A DNA stretch of 64,000 bases from Polyangiaceae bacterium. Lineage in GTDB: Bacteria; Myxococcota_A; Polyangia; Polyangiales; Polyangiaceae. Every line of letters begins with the position of its first letter. Position 1 is the first letter of the stretch. The notes below the pieces were generated by a model. It saw only the letters and a list, made by a program, of their open reading frames with translations, did not search any database and was not told the DNA's origin. The stretch covers positions 186,001 to 250,000 of the forward strand of contig JANXOF010000012.1 of the NCBI GenBank assembly GCA_025353725.1, given 5' to 3'. Of this stretch, positions 28,338 through 38,167 are shown piece after piece. The position numbers and the translations under genes are program-made.

Positions 28338-29479
28338 CGGACCTCGCCGAATCTCGTGCTGCTGTGTTCGTGGCGATCGATGGCATCGAGACGCTCCTTG
28401 GCATAGGACGCGAACGTGCCATTTTCGATGGCACTCCGCGATTCCGCCATAAGCACGTGGTACGCGTGCAAGTTGTGCATCGACACAAGGCGCGGACCGA
28501 GGGGCTCTCTCGCCTTGAAGAGGTGGTGAAGGTACGCGCGACTGAACGTGGTGCACGTCGCGCACGCGCACGTTGCGTCGAGCGGCTCGTCCGCGAGAAA
28601 GTTTTGCGTCCGCGTGAGGCGTACGCGCCCGGTGGACGTGAATGCGGTTCCCTGTGCCGCGAGCTGCGTGGGAATGATGCAGTCGAACATATCGACGCCC
28701 GCGAGCATGGCGTTCAGGAGATCTGGGGGCGTCCCAACGCCCATCAAGTAACGAGGCTTGTCCGGCGGCAGGAGCTCGGCGGCCAACGCGGTAACGTCTT
28801 CGCGCTGGGCGCGAGAGTCGCCGACGGCAAGCCCGCCTATCGCAAACCCGTCGAACGGGTGCGGCGTCAAAAACGCAGCGGACTCGCGCCTAAGCTGCGG
28901 TACGACTCCGCCCTGAACGATGGCGAAGAGGGCCTGCGCAGGGTTCGTTCGTGCGTTGAGGCTTCGTAGCGCCCAGCGGTGGGTGCGATTCATGGCGGCG
29001 CGCGTCGTGGGCTCGTCGGACATGGAGTCGATGCACTCGTCGAGCACCATCATGATGTCCGACCCAATGGCGGTCTGGACCTCAATGGCGCGCTCGGGCG
29101 AGAGCATATGCATCTGCTGATCTGTGTAGCCTTTGAACCGAGCGCCTTTCTCCGTCACGGTACGTGATCCGGGGAGCGAAAAAATTTGATAGCCGCCGGA
29201 ATCGGTGAGCACCGGTCCTGACCAGCCCATGAACTTGTGAATGCCGCCGAGGCGCCGAAACGCCTCTACGCCGGGCCGCAGCATCAGGTGGTAAGTATTG
29301 CCGAGGAGCACCTGCGCTCCGACACTTTTGAGGTCCGCGGGGGCGCAGTCCGTCACGGTGGCGCGTGTACCAACGTCCATGAAAACAGGCGTTTCGACAC
29401 GTCCGTGAGACGTGAGAAAAGAGCCCCGCCGCGCGCGCGAACCGGGGCAGGTGGCGCTCACGCGGAAGGGAAGGGGCAT
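28334..29479 (-). CDS. tgt: tRNA-guanine transglycosylase
   Basis: Exchanges guanine-34 for preQ1 (later queuosine) in GUN anticodon tRNAs. 381 residues, full length. GTRATVTDCAPADL, the active-site loop VLTDSGGYQIFSL, FAIGGLAVGDS, the nucleophile region MFDCIIPTQ and the zinc site CACATC followed by a His (YLHHLF) are all visible. The PTQLAAQG loop replaces the more common PTRNARNG. The gene follows the small 29482-29886 gene with a 2-bp gap, so the two are co-transcribed. Confidence 0.96.
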   Translation of the reverse strand: MPLPFRVSATCPGSRARRGSFLTSHGRVETPVFMDVGTRATVTDCAPADLKSVGAQVLLGNTYHLMLRPGVEAFRRLGGIHKFMGWSGPVLTDSGGYQIFSLPGSRTVTEKGARFKGYTDQQMHMLSPERAIEVQTAIGSDIMMVLDECIDSMSDEPTTRAAMNRTHRWALRSLNARTNPAQALFAIVQGGVVPQLRRESAAFLTPHPFDGFAIGGLAVGDSRAQREDVTALAAELLPPDKPRYLMGVGTPPDLLNAMLAGVDMFDCIIPTQLAAQGTAFTSTGRVRLTRTQNFLADEPLDATCACATCTTFSRAYLHHLFKAREPLGPRLVSMHNLHAYHVLMAESRSAIENGTFASYAKERLDAIDRHEHSSTRFGEVR

Positions 29480-29481
29480 GT

Positions 29482-29886
29482 TCAGGCGCCGCCGCTAAAC
29501 TTCTCTTTGAGGAACGTCGTGATGTAAGGCGTCGCCGCGGCGGCAATCGTACTTGCCATTCCGCCCTCGAGCCCGGCCTTCTCGACCAAGGCTTCTGTGA
29601 CGCGGCCCGTAACGACGCCGATCGCCCCGTCTTTGAAGGCGCCCATGATTCCGTCGCCCTTCATCAGGCCGGCCGTGAACGCTGCGAAAAAGTTCCGACC
29701 GGCGTGCTCACCAAGGAGACCTTCGGCCTCGTGGTGCTCGTTCGCGTGGGTGGCCGCGGCCTCCGTTGCGTGACCGAGGAAGCGCGTCGCGTCGGCGGCC
29801 CCGACGCCTTGCGCGCCGAGCGCACCGAGCGCCTGCTGGCCTTGGGGTGAACTCATAAAAGCCGCGGCGATCTGCTGCATATCCAT
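29482..29886 (-). CDS. Small Ala/Gly-rich protein of unknown function
   Basis: 134 residues, starting MDMQQIAAAFMSSPQGQQALGAL. It contains several helix-forming Ala-rich blocks and a His/Glu-rich stretch (HATEAAATHANEHHEAEGLL). No signal peptide or TM segment is clear, though the middle (NFFAAFTAGLMKGDGIMGAF) is mildly hydrophobic. It is reminiscent of small DUF937-like proteins but I do not claim that family. It lies immediately upstream of tgt. Confidence 0.65.
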   Translation of the reverse strand: MDMQQIAAAFMSSPQGQQALGALGAQGVGAADATRFLGHATEAAATHANEHHEAEGLLGEHAGRNFFAAFTAGLMKGDGIMGAFKDGAIGVVTGRVTEALVEKAGLEGGMASTIAAAATPYITTFLKEKFSGGA

Positions 29887-29939
29887 GGGATCTCTTGGTT
29901 TCCTTAGAGTGTTGTCACGATAAGAAGGGAAGGGCTGAA

Positions 29940-31721
<1,782 letters not shown>

Positions 31722-31856
31722 GCGCTCGACTCTAGTCGGCTGAGGCCAAGAAGTTCACAGGATCAAGCACACTCGCCCTCGTTCTCCTCGCATTCTCGCG
31801 TGTCCATTCCTCCCGGCGTGGCGCTTTCGGAGGAAGCCTGAAGGAAGTTGAGGGAG

Positions 31857-32510
31857 TTAGAGAGAAGGTGACGACGCCTCGGGCTTCGCGTTGCGAGCTC
31901 GCCACCACTCGACGGCCATCGGAAGAACCGAGAGCACGACAATCCCAACCACGATGAGCTCGAAGCGCTCTTTCACGAACGGAACTTGACCGAGCGCGTA
32001 GCCTGAACCGAGCATGAGCGTGACCCAGGCGACCGCTCCGACCAGGTTGTAGACGATAAACGTGCGGTAGTTCATCGCGCCCGCGCCCGCGACGAACGGC
32101 GCGAACGTGCGAACAATCGGTACGAATCGGGCGAGTACGATGGTCTTCGGGCCGTATTTCTCGAAAAACTTATGCGTCTTGACGAGGTGCTTCTTGCTAA
32201 GCCACCTCGAATTCTCGCTCTTCATGACGCGAGGGCCGATGGCCTTGCCAATTTGGTAGTTCACCGTGTCGCCCAGCACGGCGGCGGCGATCAGGCCTAC
32301 CGCGAGCAGCGGTGCACTCAAATACCCGCGCGACGCGACCGCGCCTGCTGCGAAAAGCAGCGAATCGCCAGGCAAAAACGGCATGACGACAAAGCCCGTC
32401 TCCACGAAAACGATCGCCATCAGAATGGCGTAAGTCGCGTTTCCGTGCTCGATTGTGAACGCGTCGAGGTTCTTCGTGAGGCTGCGGAAGAGGTCTAAAA
32501 GCTCGTGCAT
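31857..32510 (-). CDS. DedA-family membrane protein
   Basis: 217 residues, polytopic. DedA (VTT-domain) signatures: VETGFVVMPFLPGDSLLF, GDTVNYQIGKAIG, HKFFEKYGPKTIVLARFVPIVRTFAPFVAGAGAM and a final TM pair. DedA proteins are proposed lipid-carrier or phospholipid flippases needed for envelope homeostasis. The gene lies 14 bp downstream of the PP2C gene on the same strand. Confidence 0.92.
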   Translation of the reverse strand: MHELLDLFRSLTKNLDAFTIEHGNATYAILMAIVFVETGFVVMPFLPGDSLLFAAGAVASRGYLSAPLLAVGLIAAAVLGDTVNYQIGKAIGPRVMKSENSRWLSKKHLVKTHKFFEKYGPKTIVLARFVPIVRTFAPFVAGAGAMNYRTFIVYNLVGAVAWVTLMLGSGYALGQVPFVKERFELIVVGIVVLSVLPMAVEWWRARNAKPEASSPSL

Positions 32511-32524
32511 TTCGGGAACGTCGG

Positions 32525-33439
32525 TTACGAGTTGGGGAGCGTTTTGCGAGGGCCGGCCGGTGAGCCGAGGATGCCGGGGGCGGTGGGTTCGTCGCTCATG
32601 CCGAGCCCTTCGTCTTCGTCCGTACCCGTCGGTGCGGTGCTTCGCGAGCGCGCGTACTCGGTGGAAGGGTCGAGGTGGTCCTCAATCTTAATAAGGACAG
32701 CCGTGATGTTGTCTTCGCCGCCGTGTTCGTTTGCCCGTGCGATCAGGGTGCGGCAAGCCTCGCCGATGTCGTGAGCGCTGACCACAATTCTCAAGATTTC
32801 GTCGTCTTGGACCATGCCTGAAAGGCCGTCTGAGCACAGGCAGTAGACGTCTCCGGGGTGGGGGTCGTCGTGCTGGATATCGACAACGACTTGGTCCTGC
32901 ATTCCCAGCGCGCGCGTAATGACGTTCTTCGGGAGCTCGCTGCGCTGCTCCTCGGTGAGGTCGGGCATCGCGAGAAGGTAGTCGTTGATGAGCGAGTGGT
33001 CGCGCGTCATCAGTTGAATCGCGGCTCCGCGCACGCGGTAACAGCGCGAGTCTCCCACGTGACCGATGTACATCCGGTTTTTACGCGGGCTGAACATGGC
33101 GCCAACCACGGTGGTCCCCATGCCGTGGTGCTCGCGCGAACGCGTCGATCGTTCGAAAATCTGTCGGTTTGCGACGCGAATGCCCGTGAGAAGTCGATTC
33201 TCCTCCTCGGAAAGGTTCGTGTCGAAGTGGAAAGGCCACGTGACGTCGTCATTCGCGGTCGATTTGAAGAACTCGCTAATGGTCTCCGTGGCCAGTTTCG
33301 AAGCGACGTCGCCCGCGCGATGTCCCCCCATACCGTCGGCCACGACGAACAAGTCGTACTCTTTGAGGACGACGAACGAATCCTCGTTGTGCTCTCGCTG
33401 GAGCCCGACATCGCTCACGCCTGCTGCAATTGCCCGCAT
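32525..33439 (-). CDS. PP2C-family Ser/Thr protein phosphatase (Stp-like)
   Basis: 304 residues. All PP2C metal and catalytic motifs are present: SDVGLQREHNEDSF, FVVADGMGGHRAGDVAS, GMGTTVVGAMF, IGHVGDSRCYRVR, LMTRDHSL, CSDGLSGMV, and HGGEDNITAVLIKI. It is soluble, with a short disordered C-terminal tail (~residues 260-304). It reverses the action of Hanks-type kinases, one of which starts at 63590. Operonic with DedA. Confidence 0.93.
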   Translation of the reverse strand: MRAIAAGVSDVGLQREHNEDSFVVLKEYDLFVVADGMGGHRAGDVASKLATETISEFFKSTANDDVTWPFHFDTNLSEEENRLLTGIRVANRQIFERSTRSREHHGMGTTVVGAMFSPRKNRMYIGHVGDSRCYRVRGAAIQLMTRDHSLINDYLLAMPDLTEEQRSELPKNVITRALGMQDQVVVDIQHDDPHPGDVYCLCSDGLSGMVQDDEILRIVVSAHDIGEACRTLIARANEHGGEDNITAVLIKIEDHLDPSTEYARSRSTAPTGTDEDEGLGMSDEPTAPGILGSPAGPRKTLPNS

Positions 33440-33502
33440 GAGATCACCGGCTCCACTCTGAAGAAGGCGTTTTTGCCATGACTCTTCGTGTCAAGGAGGT
33501 AG

Positions 33503-34060
33503 TCATACCTCCATGATATCCTTCTCTTTTGCGGCGATAATCCCGTCAACGACTTTGCCGGCGTCGGCGACGGTCTCTTCGGCCTTCCGCTTCGCGCGAT
33601 CGACCTCGTCGGTGCTCGCTCCGCCGGAGTCATCGATTTCCTTGAACATGTCGATGGCGTCGTGGCGCGCCTTGCGGATCGTGACCTTGCACTCCTCGCC
33701 GTACTTCCTCGCGATCTTCGCGAACTCCTTGCGTCGCTCTTCAGTAAGCGGTGGCAGTGGAATCCGAATCAGATCGCCATCGACCATCGGGTTCAGTCCG
33801 ACGTCATTTTCGCGGAGAGCTTTCTCGACAGCCTTGATGACACCCCGGTCCCAAGGCTTGACCGTGAGCATTCGAGGCTCGGGGATGGCAATGTTCGCCA
33901 TCTGCGCGAGAGGCGTCATCGTCCCGTAGTAATCGACGCGGATGTTGTCGAGGAGGTTCGAGTTTGCACGACCCGCACGGAGTTTGGCGAGGTCTCGCCG
34001 CAGCACGTCTTGGGCCTTCGCGATCGAGGAGACTAACTCTTTGTGTACGTCGTCGAGCAT
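33503..34060 (-). CDS. frr: Ribosome recycling factor
   Basis: 185 residues, full length. Splits post-termination ribosomes together with EF-G. Landmarks: LRRDLAKLRAGRANSNLLDNIRVDYYGTMTPL, IAIPEPRMLTVKPWD, NDVGLNPMVDGDLIRIPLPPLTEERRKEF, and the C-terminal helix of domain I ending in KEKDIMEV. The usual pyrH/tsf neighbours would be upstream on the minus strand but the adjacent gene is a divergent lipoprotein instead. Confidence 0.97.
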   Translation of the reverse strand: MLDDVHKELVSSIAKAQDVLRRDLAKLRAGRANSNLLDNIRVDYYGTMTPLAQMANIAIPEPRMLTVKPWDRGVIKAVEKALRENDVGLNPMVDGDLIRIPLPPLTEERRKEFAKIARKYGEECKVTIRKARHDAIDMFKEIDDSGGASTDEVDRAKRKAEETVADAGKVVDGIIAAKEKDIMEV

Positions 34061-34225
34061 TCGGTAGTTCCGTGTGAGATGTGCGCTAGGGCAACCTTAC
34101 CTGCACTCCTCGGAGACCGGAAGCAGAACAAAGGTTTGCCCTTTGGGGCCGGCACCTCAAGGGAACGGATGCGAGCTAACAGAAGAGCCACGGTTTCCGG
34201 TACCCTCGTGTTGGAGGCTCCTCGG

Positions 34226-35656
34226 ATGCACTTGCCCTCGCTCCTGCCGTCGCGTGCACGCGGCCGGCGTCGCAGCTTTCGTCGGCCCTTTTGTGCTTCC
34301 TTCGCGGGCCATGCGAGCGCTGCTCAGAGAGCGCTCGTCTTCGCGGTAGCGTGCGTTAGCGTCGTCGGTTGCGGGCGCTCGAGCCTCGAAGTCGAGCCCG
34401 TGGACTACCTGGATGCCGCCGCACCGCCGGGCGTGCCGCCCGTGAGCCCGCCGTTCGAGTGTGGGGCGTCGAGCTGTCCAACCGGTTGCTGCGATGGCCG
34501 CGGACTCTGCCAGGTCGGCGCGAACGCTCGCGCGTGCGGAACTTCCGGAGCTCGCTGCGCCGATTGCGTCGCCACGGGCTTTTCTGCGTGTGACGCCCGA
34601 CGCGTTTGTGCGCGCGACGTCGCGCGGTGCGGGCCGACCGAGTGCCCGTCGGGCTGCTGCCGTGACTCGGGTGGCGTCCCTGCCTGCGTGGCCGGGACCG
34701 ACGCGTCGGCGTGCGGAGCGGGCGGCGAGCGCTGCGTGGATTGCTCGGCGCAGGGAACCTCCTGCGAAGCCGCTTCCCGATCGTGCCGCTCGGCGATGTG
34801 CAACGCGTCGAATTGCAACGGTTGCTGCGTCGGTGACGCCTGCGTTCCCGGCACCGAGAACGAGACGTGCGGTTCGGCGGGCCAAGCGTGCGCGAGCTGC
34901 GGGGCTCTGGGCCAGACGTGCCGTACGGCCCCCCGCGGAGGGGGCCTGTGCGAAGGCCGCCCGGCGTGCGGACCGGCTACCTGCGAAGGCTGTTGCACCG
35001 CGGTTGGGACGTGTTCGCTCGGGTTTACCGGCGTGGCGTGTGGCTCCGGCGGCGCCGCCTGCCGCGATTGCGCAGGCGACGGGTCAACCTGCAACACGCT
35101 TTCTTTGCCGCGTGTCTGCGCAAACCAAGAAAGCCAGTGTCCTGCGAAGTACACGAGCTGTCCGGCGGCCGTGACGACCTCAGTTTCTCCTTCGCGTCAG
35201 GGAGTTTGCGACGCGGCCTCGGATCTCGATTCGCTTCAAGCGGCCTGCGGCGCGGGTCACGATGCAGGGACGTGTGCGGCCGCCTTTCGTGTGCTGGTCG
35301 CGACGCACCCCGCGTGCGCCACGTGCCTGGAGCCTTTCCACAAGCCGTTTGCGCAGCTCGGCGGACTCTATCGGTGCGCGGCTCCGTTCGTCGACCGATC
35401 CTGCAACCACACCACAGGCTGCGCGACGGACTGCCAAGACGCGAGTTGTGGCTCCTGTCCTCTGGGGACGGAAAATTTGTGTCGTTCTCAGGTCAACGGA
35501 GGCGGCGGCCAGTGCAATCGAATCATCGCGCAAGCCGCCTGCGTACTCCCCGCGTTGCGACCGGGTGGGTTATGTAGTCCCGCGACCTATGGCGCAAACT
35601 ATGGATCCTGGCTGCGCACTGTCGGCGAGTATTTTTGCGGTGCCGGTCGGCCGTGA
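34226..35656 (+). CDS. Cysteine-rich repeat lipoprotein
   Basis: ATG 34226 has GGAGG at 34213-34217, eight bases upstream. A long basic leader precedes a hydrophobic core and lipobox SVVGC. Four tandem ~45-55-residue repeats follow (about residues 80-300), each of the form CGxxxC..GCCxxxGxCxxG...ACGxxGxxCxxC. A different Cys-rich C-terminal domain follows (CATCLEPFHKPFAQLGGLYRC, CATDCQDASCGSC). Such disulfide-rich repeats are typical of Polyangia surface proteins with unknown ligand. Two long minus-strand frames over this gene are GC-frame artefacts. Confidence 0.75.
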   Translation: MHLPSLLPSRARGRRRSFRRPFCASFAGHASAAQRALVFAVACVSVVGCGRSSLEVEPVDYLDAAAPPGVPPVSPPFECGASSCPTGCCDGRGLCQVGANARACGTSGARCADCVATGFSACDARRVCARDVARCGPTECPSGCCRDSGGVPACVAGTDASACGAGGERCVDCSAQGTSCEAASRSCRSAMCNASNCNGCCVGDACVPGTENETCGSAGQACASCGALGQTCRTAPRGGGLCEGRPACGPATCEGCCTAVGTCSLGFTGVACGSGGAACRDCAGDGSTCNTLSLPRVCANQESQCPAKYTSCPAAVTTSVSPSRQGVCDAASDLDSLQAACGAGHDAGTCAAAFRVLVATHPACATCLEPFHKPFAQLGGLYRCAAPFVDRSCNHTTGCATDCQDASCGSCPLGTENLCRSQVNGGGGQCNRIIAQAACVLPALRPGGLCSPATYGANYGSWLRTVGEYFCGAGRP

Positions 35657-35690
35657 TCGACAGTTTCGCTAGCGGAAGTGAGACTCACGC

Positions 35691-36785
35691 ATGACGCGCC
35701 ATGGCTACGACGAGGTTGTACTCCTCACGGGTTTTCCCTCCTTTGCGGCAAAAAAGATGTGCTTCGAGCTTGTCCGCGCTGATCCACGAACATGGGTGTA
35801 CGCGGTAGTCGACAAGGCGTTTGCGGAAGAAGCACGCTCGGCGCTCGAAGCGCTCGAACCTAGAGCGCGCGCTCGTGTCGAGCTTCTCGAAGGCGACGCT
35901 TCAGCCATGGATTTCGGCCTATCGGGGGCCGAGCTCGCGTCGCTTGCGCCCGAGATCGATCGCATTCATCACATGGCGGTCGTGCCGTCCTTGGGCGCCG
36001 ATCGAAAGCTCGCAGAGCGCGTCGTTCTGGGAGGAGCGCGTGAGCTTCTCGAGGTCGCGCGGGCCTGCCGTTCTCTAAAGTGCGCGGTCTACCACTCCTC
36101 GGCGCATGTTTCGGGCGATCGCGTCGGCCTCGTCCTCGAAGGCGACCTCGACGAGGGACAATCGTTTCGTAACGTCGTTGAAGAGACGCTGGCGCGCGGC
36201 GAAAAAATGATGCGCGCCTCTATGGCGAACTTGCCGGTTTGCGTCGTACGACCAACGACCGTCTCGTGTGACTCCACGACGTTTGACGTTGGGCGCGAGG
36301 GAGGGACGTCGTTTCTCGTGTTGCTGCTGATGACCTCGCCGCACGACTTTCCCCTCCTTTTTCCGGGCCGTCCTGGAATGTCGCTCCATGTTGTCCCCGT
36401 GGACTATTACGTGCGCGCGGCTTCTGCGCTCGGGAAAGACGCACGCGCGGTCGGTCGGACGTTTCACATTGGCGACCCCCAGCCGCTCACGGCCACGCGC
36501 GTGTTCGAGCTTGTGGGGTCGGCGAGTCGACTCCGCGCACCACGGGGCTTTCTCCCTGCGAATCTGGCGAAAGCCCTTATGCGGACTCCTGGTTACGACC
36601 GATTTGCAAAGAGCCCGCGGGCCTTCCTCGACGCCCTTGCGGCGCCGGTGTCGTACAGCTTCGCAAACACGACGGAACTCCTCGCCGACACCCCTATTCG
36701 ATGCCCAACCTTTGAGAGTTATGTCGAGGGCCTCGTCGAGCATCTTCAAGGGCGTGTGCCCGAGGAGATCCCGCATCTCCCGTAG
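35691..36785 (+). CDS. Extended SDR / fatty acyl reductase-like (NAD-binding_4) protein, degenerate motifs
   Basis: 364 residues, with the overall pattern of the male-sterility/acyl-reductase SDR family: EVVLLTGFPSFAAKKM, an ELLEGDASAMDFGLS strand, IHHMAVVPSLGAD, AVYHSSAHVSGDR, VVRPTTVSCDSTT and HVVPVDYYVRAASAL. The nucleotide loop is TGFPSFAA instead of the usual TGATGFLG. I cannot find the YxxxK pair: the expected place reads NVVEETLARGEKMM, keeping a Lys but no Tyr. It may bind acyl or nucleotide ligands without reductase activity, or use a different acid. Confidence 0.65.
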   Translation: MTRHGYDEVVLLTGFPSFAAKKMCFELVRADPRTWVYAVVDKAFAEEARSALEALEPRARARVELLEGDASAMDFGLSGAELASLAPEIDRIHHMAVVPSLGADRKLAERVVLGGARELLEVARACRSLKCAVYHSSAHVSGDRVGLVLEGDLDEGQSFRNVVEETLARGEKMMRASMANLPVCVVRPTTVSCDSTTFDVGREGGTSFLVLLLMTSPHDFPLLFPGRPGMSLHVVPVDYYVRAASALGKDARAVGRTFHIGDPQPLTATRVFELVGSASRLRAPRGFLPANLAKALMRTPGYDRFAKSPRAFLDALAAPVSYSFANTTELLADTPIRCPTFESYVEGLVEHLQGRVPEEIPHLP

Positions 36786-36808
36786 TCATGTGGGCGGACC
36801 GGGCAGGG

Positions 36809-37276
36809 CTACCAGTCGATGTCGACGTCCTCCGAGCCACCACGCCCGCTCGGAGGTGCGTCGGAGTCCGTACTCCCGCGGTTTTGCTGGTCGCGCACGA
36901 ACTGGCGCGCGAAGGCCGCCTGACCGGCTCGCTCGATCAACTGCTTGAGCGTTTCGGAGTCCAGTTCGGGATCCACGTACATGACGAGAGCGCCGACGGC
37001 CGTGGCTCTGTCCGTGAGTGCGTCACGCTCGTCCGCACGAAGCGTGCCGAGAACCACGACAACTTGAGGCATGACGATAGCGAGTCGTTCGCAAGCCGCC
37101 GCGGTGTGCCCGACGCGGACCACGCGCACGTTGGCCTTCTCGAACCCCGTCACGACGGCGTCCGCGATCCGCTGGCTTTGTAGCGTTTCCGCACTAGGTC
37201 CCTCAGGTCCCTCGCGCCCACCACGTACAATCAACATGGCGCACGTGGCGACTGTTCGGATGACCGTTGGCTCCAC
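36809..37276 (-). CDS. Small soluble protein of unknown function, Rossmann/receiver-like
   Basis: GTG start at 37276. 155 residues with an alternating beta/alpha look: CAMLIVRGG, IADAVVTGFEKANVRVVRVG, AIVMPQVVVVLGTLRADERDAL, VGALVMYVDPE. This suggests a receiver-like or nucleotide-binding fold, but the phospho-acceptor acidic cluster of true response regulators is not obvious. The tail is disordered and acidic. It converges on the SDR gene with a 23-bp gap. Confidence 0.6.
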   Translation of the reverse strand: MEPTVIRTVATCAMLIVRGGREGPEGPSAETLQSQRIADAVVTGFEKANVRVVRVGHTAAACERLAIVMPQVVVVLGTLRADERDALTDRATAVGALVMYVDPELDSETLKQLIERAGQAAFARQFVRDQQNRGSTDSDAPPSGRGGSEDVDIDW

Positions 37277-37387
37277 CCCATCACTCTACCGGTGAGCGGT
37301 GGCCCGAGGTCGGATAAATTGCGGTTCGGCTTTGCCGTTCGGTCAGGCGGCTCGCGAATGTTTCACATGAGTGCATGAACCCGCGGG

Positions 37388-37425
37388 GCTTTTCCTTCAA
37401 CAAAGTGCTTCGCTGAAAAGGCCTT
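37388..37425 (-). terminator. Possible stem-loop downstream of exporter operon
   Basis: GGGCTTTTC and GAAAAGGCC are near-complementary arms separated by ~18-20 bp, located ~45 bp beyond the ATPase stop. There is no strong T-run, so a Rho-independent terminator is only possible. Confidence 0.3.
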
Positions 37426-37468
37426 CGAGTATCTTGGGTAGCGTTATCAGGATTGTCAGGACGCTTGA

Positions 37469-38167
37469 CTAGCGTGGGTCGTGGCTGCGCGTTTCGACAA
37501 TACGCCCGTCCTTGAGTGAGATCTCGCGCGGCGCGCGCCTCGCGAATCGTGAATCGTGCGTGACCATGACGAGCGTCATGCCCTCGCCCCAGAGTCGCTC
37601 GAAGATTTGCATGACGATTTCCCCAGAGGCGCTGTCGAGCGCGCCCGTCGGCTCATCGGCAAGCAAGACGCGTGGTCGCCCCGCAAGCGCCCGCGCGATA
37701 GCGACCCGTTGCTGCTGCCCGCCCGAAAGTTGGTCTGGAAGTCGCGCCGAGAGATGACCGAGTTCGAGCGCGGTGAGCGCCTCGAGACCCCGAGCGTTGG
37801 CCTCCGAATCACGAATCCCGCCTCGCCTCAGGAGAGGAAGAACGACATTCTCGAGGGCCGTGAATTCCGGTAACAGAAAATGGAATTGGAATACGTATCC
37901 GATGTTCTCGCTACGAAAGCGTGCCCGTGCGTCATCGCTCAGTGCGCTTACGTCCGTGCCCGCGACGGTGACCGTGCCCGACGTCGGGCGGTCGAGGACG
38001 CCCAGTAGGTAGAGCAGGGTGCTCTTGCCCGAGCCGCTCGCTCCGGTGAGTGAGACAAAGTCTCCTTCCGCGATGTCGAGGCTCACGCCGTCCACCACGC
38101 GCTGCTTCACCGTGGTGCCGAGCTCCCGCACCACGTCGCGCGCTTCGATGACCGGGCTCTGCGTCAT
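37469..38167 (-). CDS. ABC transporter ATP-binding protein (LolD/MacB type)
   Basis: Start ATG 38167, overlapping the permease stop (ATGA); the longer frame upstream is not coding. 232 residues. Walker A GASGSGKST, Q-loop GYVFQFHFLLPEFTALENV, signature LSGGQQQRVAIARAL, Walker B VLLADEPTGALD and H-loop VMVTHD. This is the LolD/MacB subclass that energises mechanotransmission rather than substrate transport. It works with the FtsX-like permease and periplasmic adaptor encoded just upstream. Confidence 0.93.
   Translation of the reverse strand: MTQSPVIEARDVVRELGTTVKQRVVDGVSLDIAEGDFVSLTGASGSGKSTLLYLLGVLDRPTSGTVTVAGTDVSALSDDARARFRSENIGYVFQFHFLLPEFTALENVVLPLLRRGGIRDSEANARGLEALTALELGHLSARLPDQLSGGQQQRVAIARALAGRPRVLLADEPTGALDSASGEIVMQIFERLWGEGMTLVMVTHDSRFARRAPREISLKDGRIVETRSHDPR

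Noticed and set aside
34157-35154. Two long minus-strand frames (up to 249 residues) opposite the cysteine-rich lipoprotein
   Set aside because: Low-complexity Arg/Ala/Ser composition; the plus strand has a good ribosome site, signal peptide and disulfide repeats.
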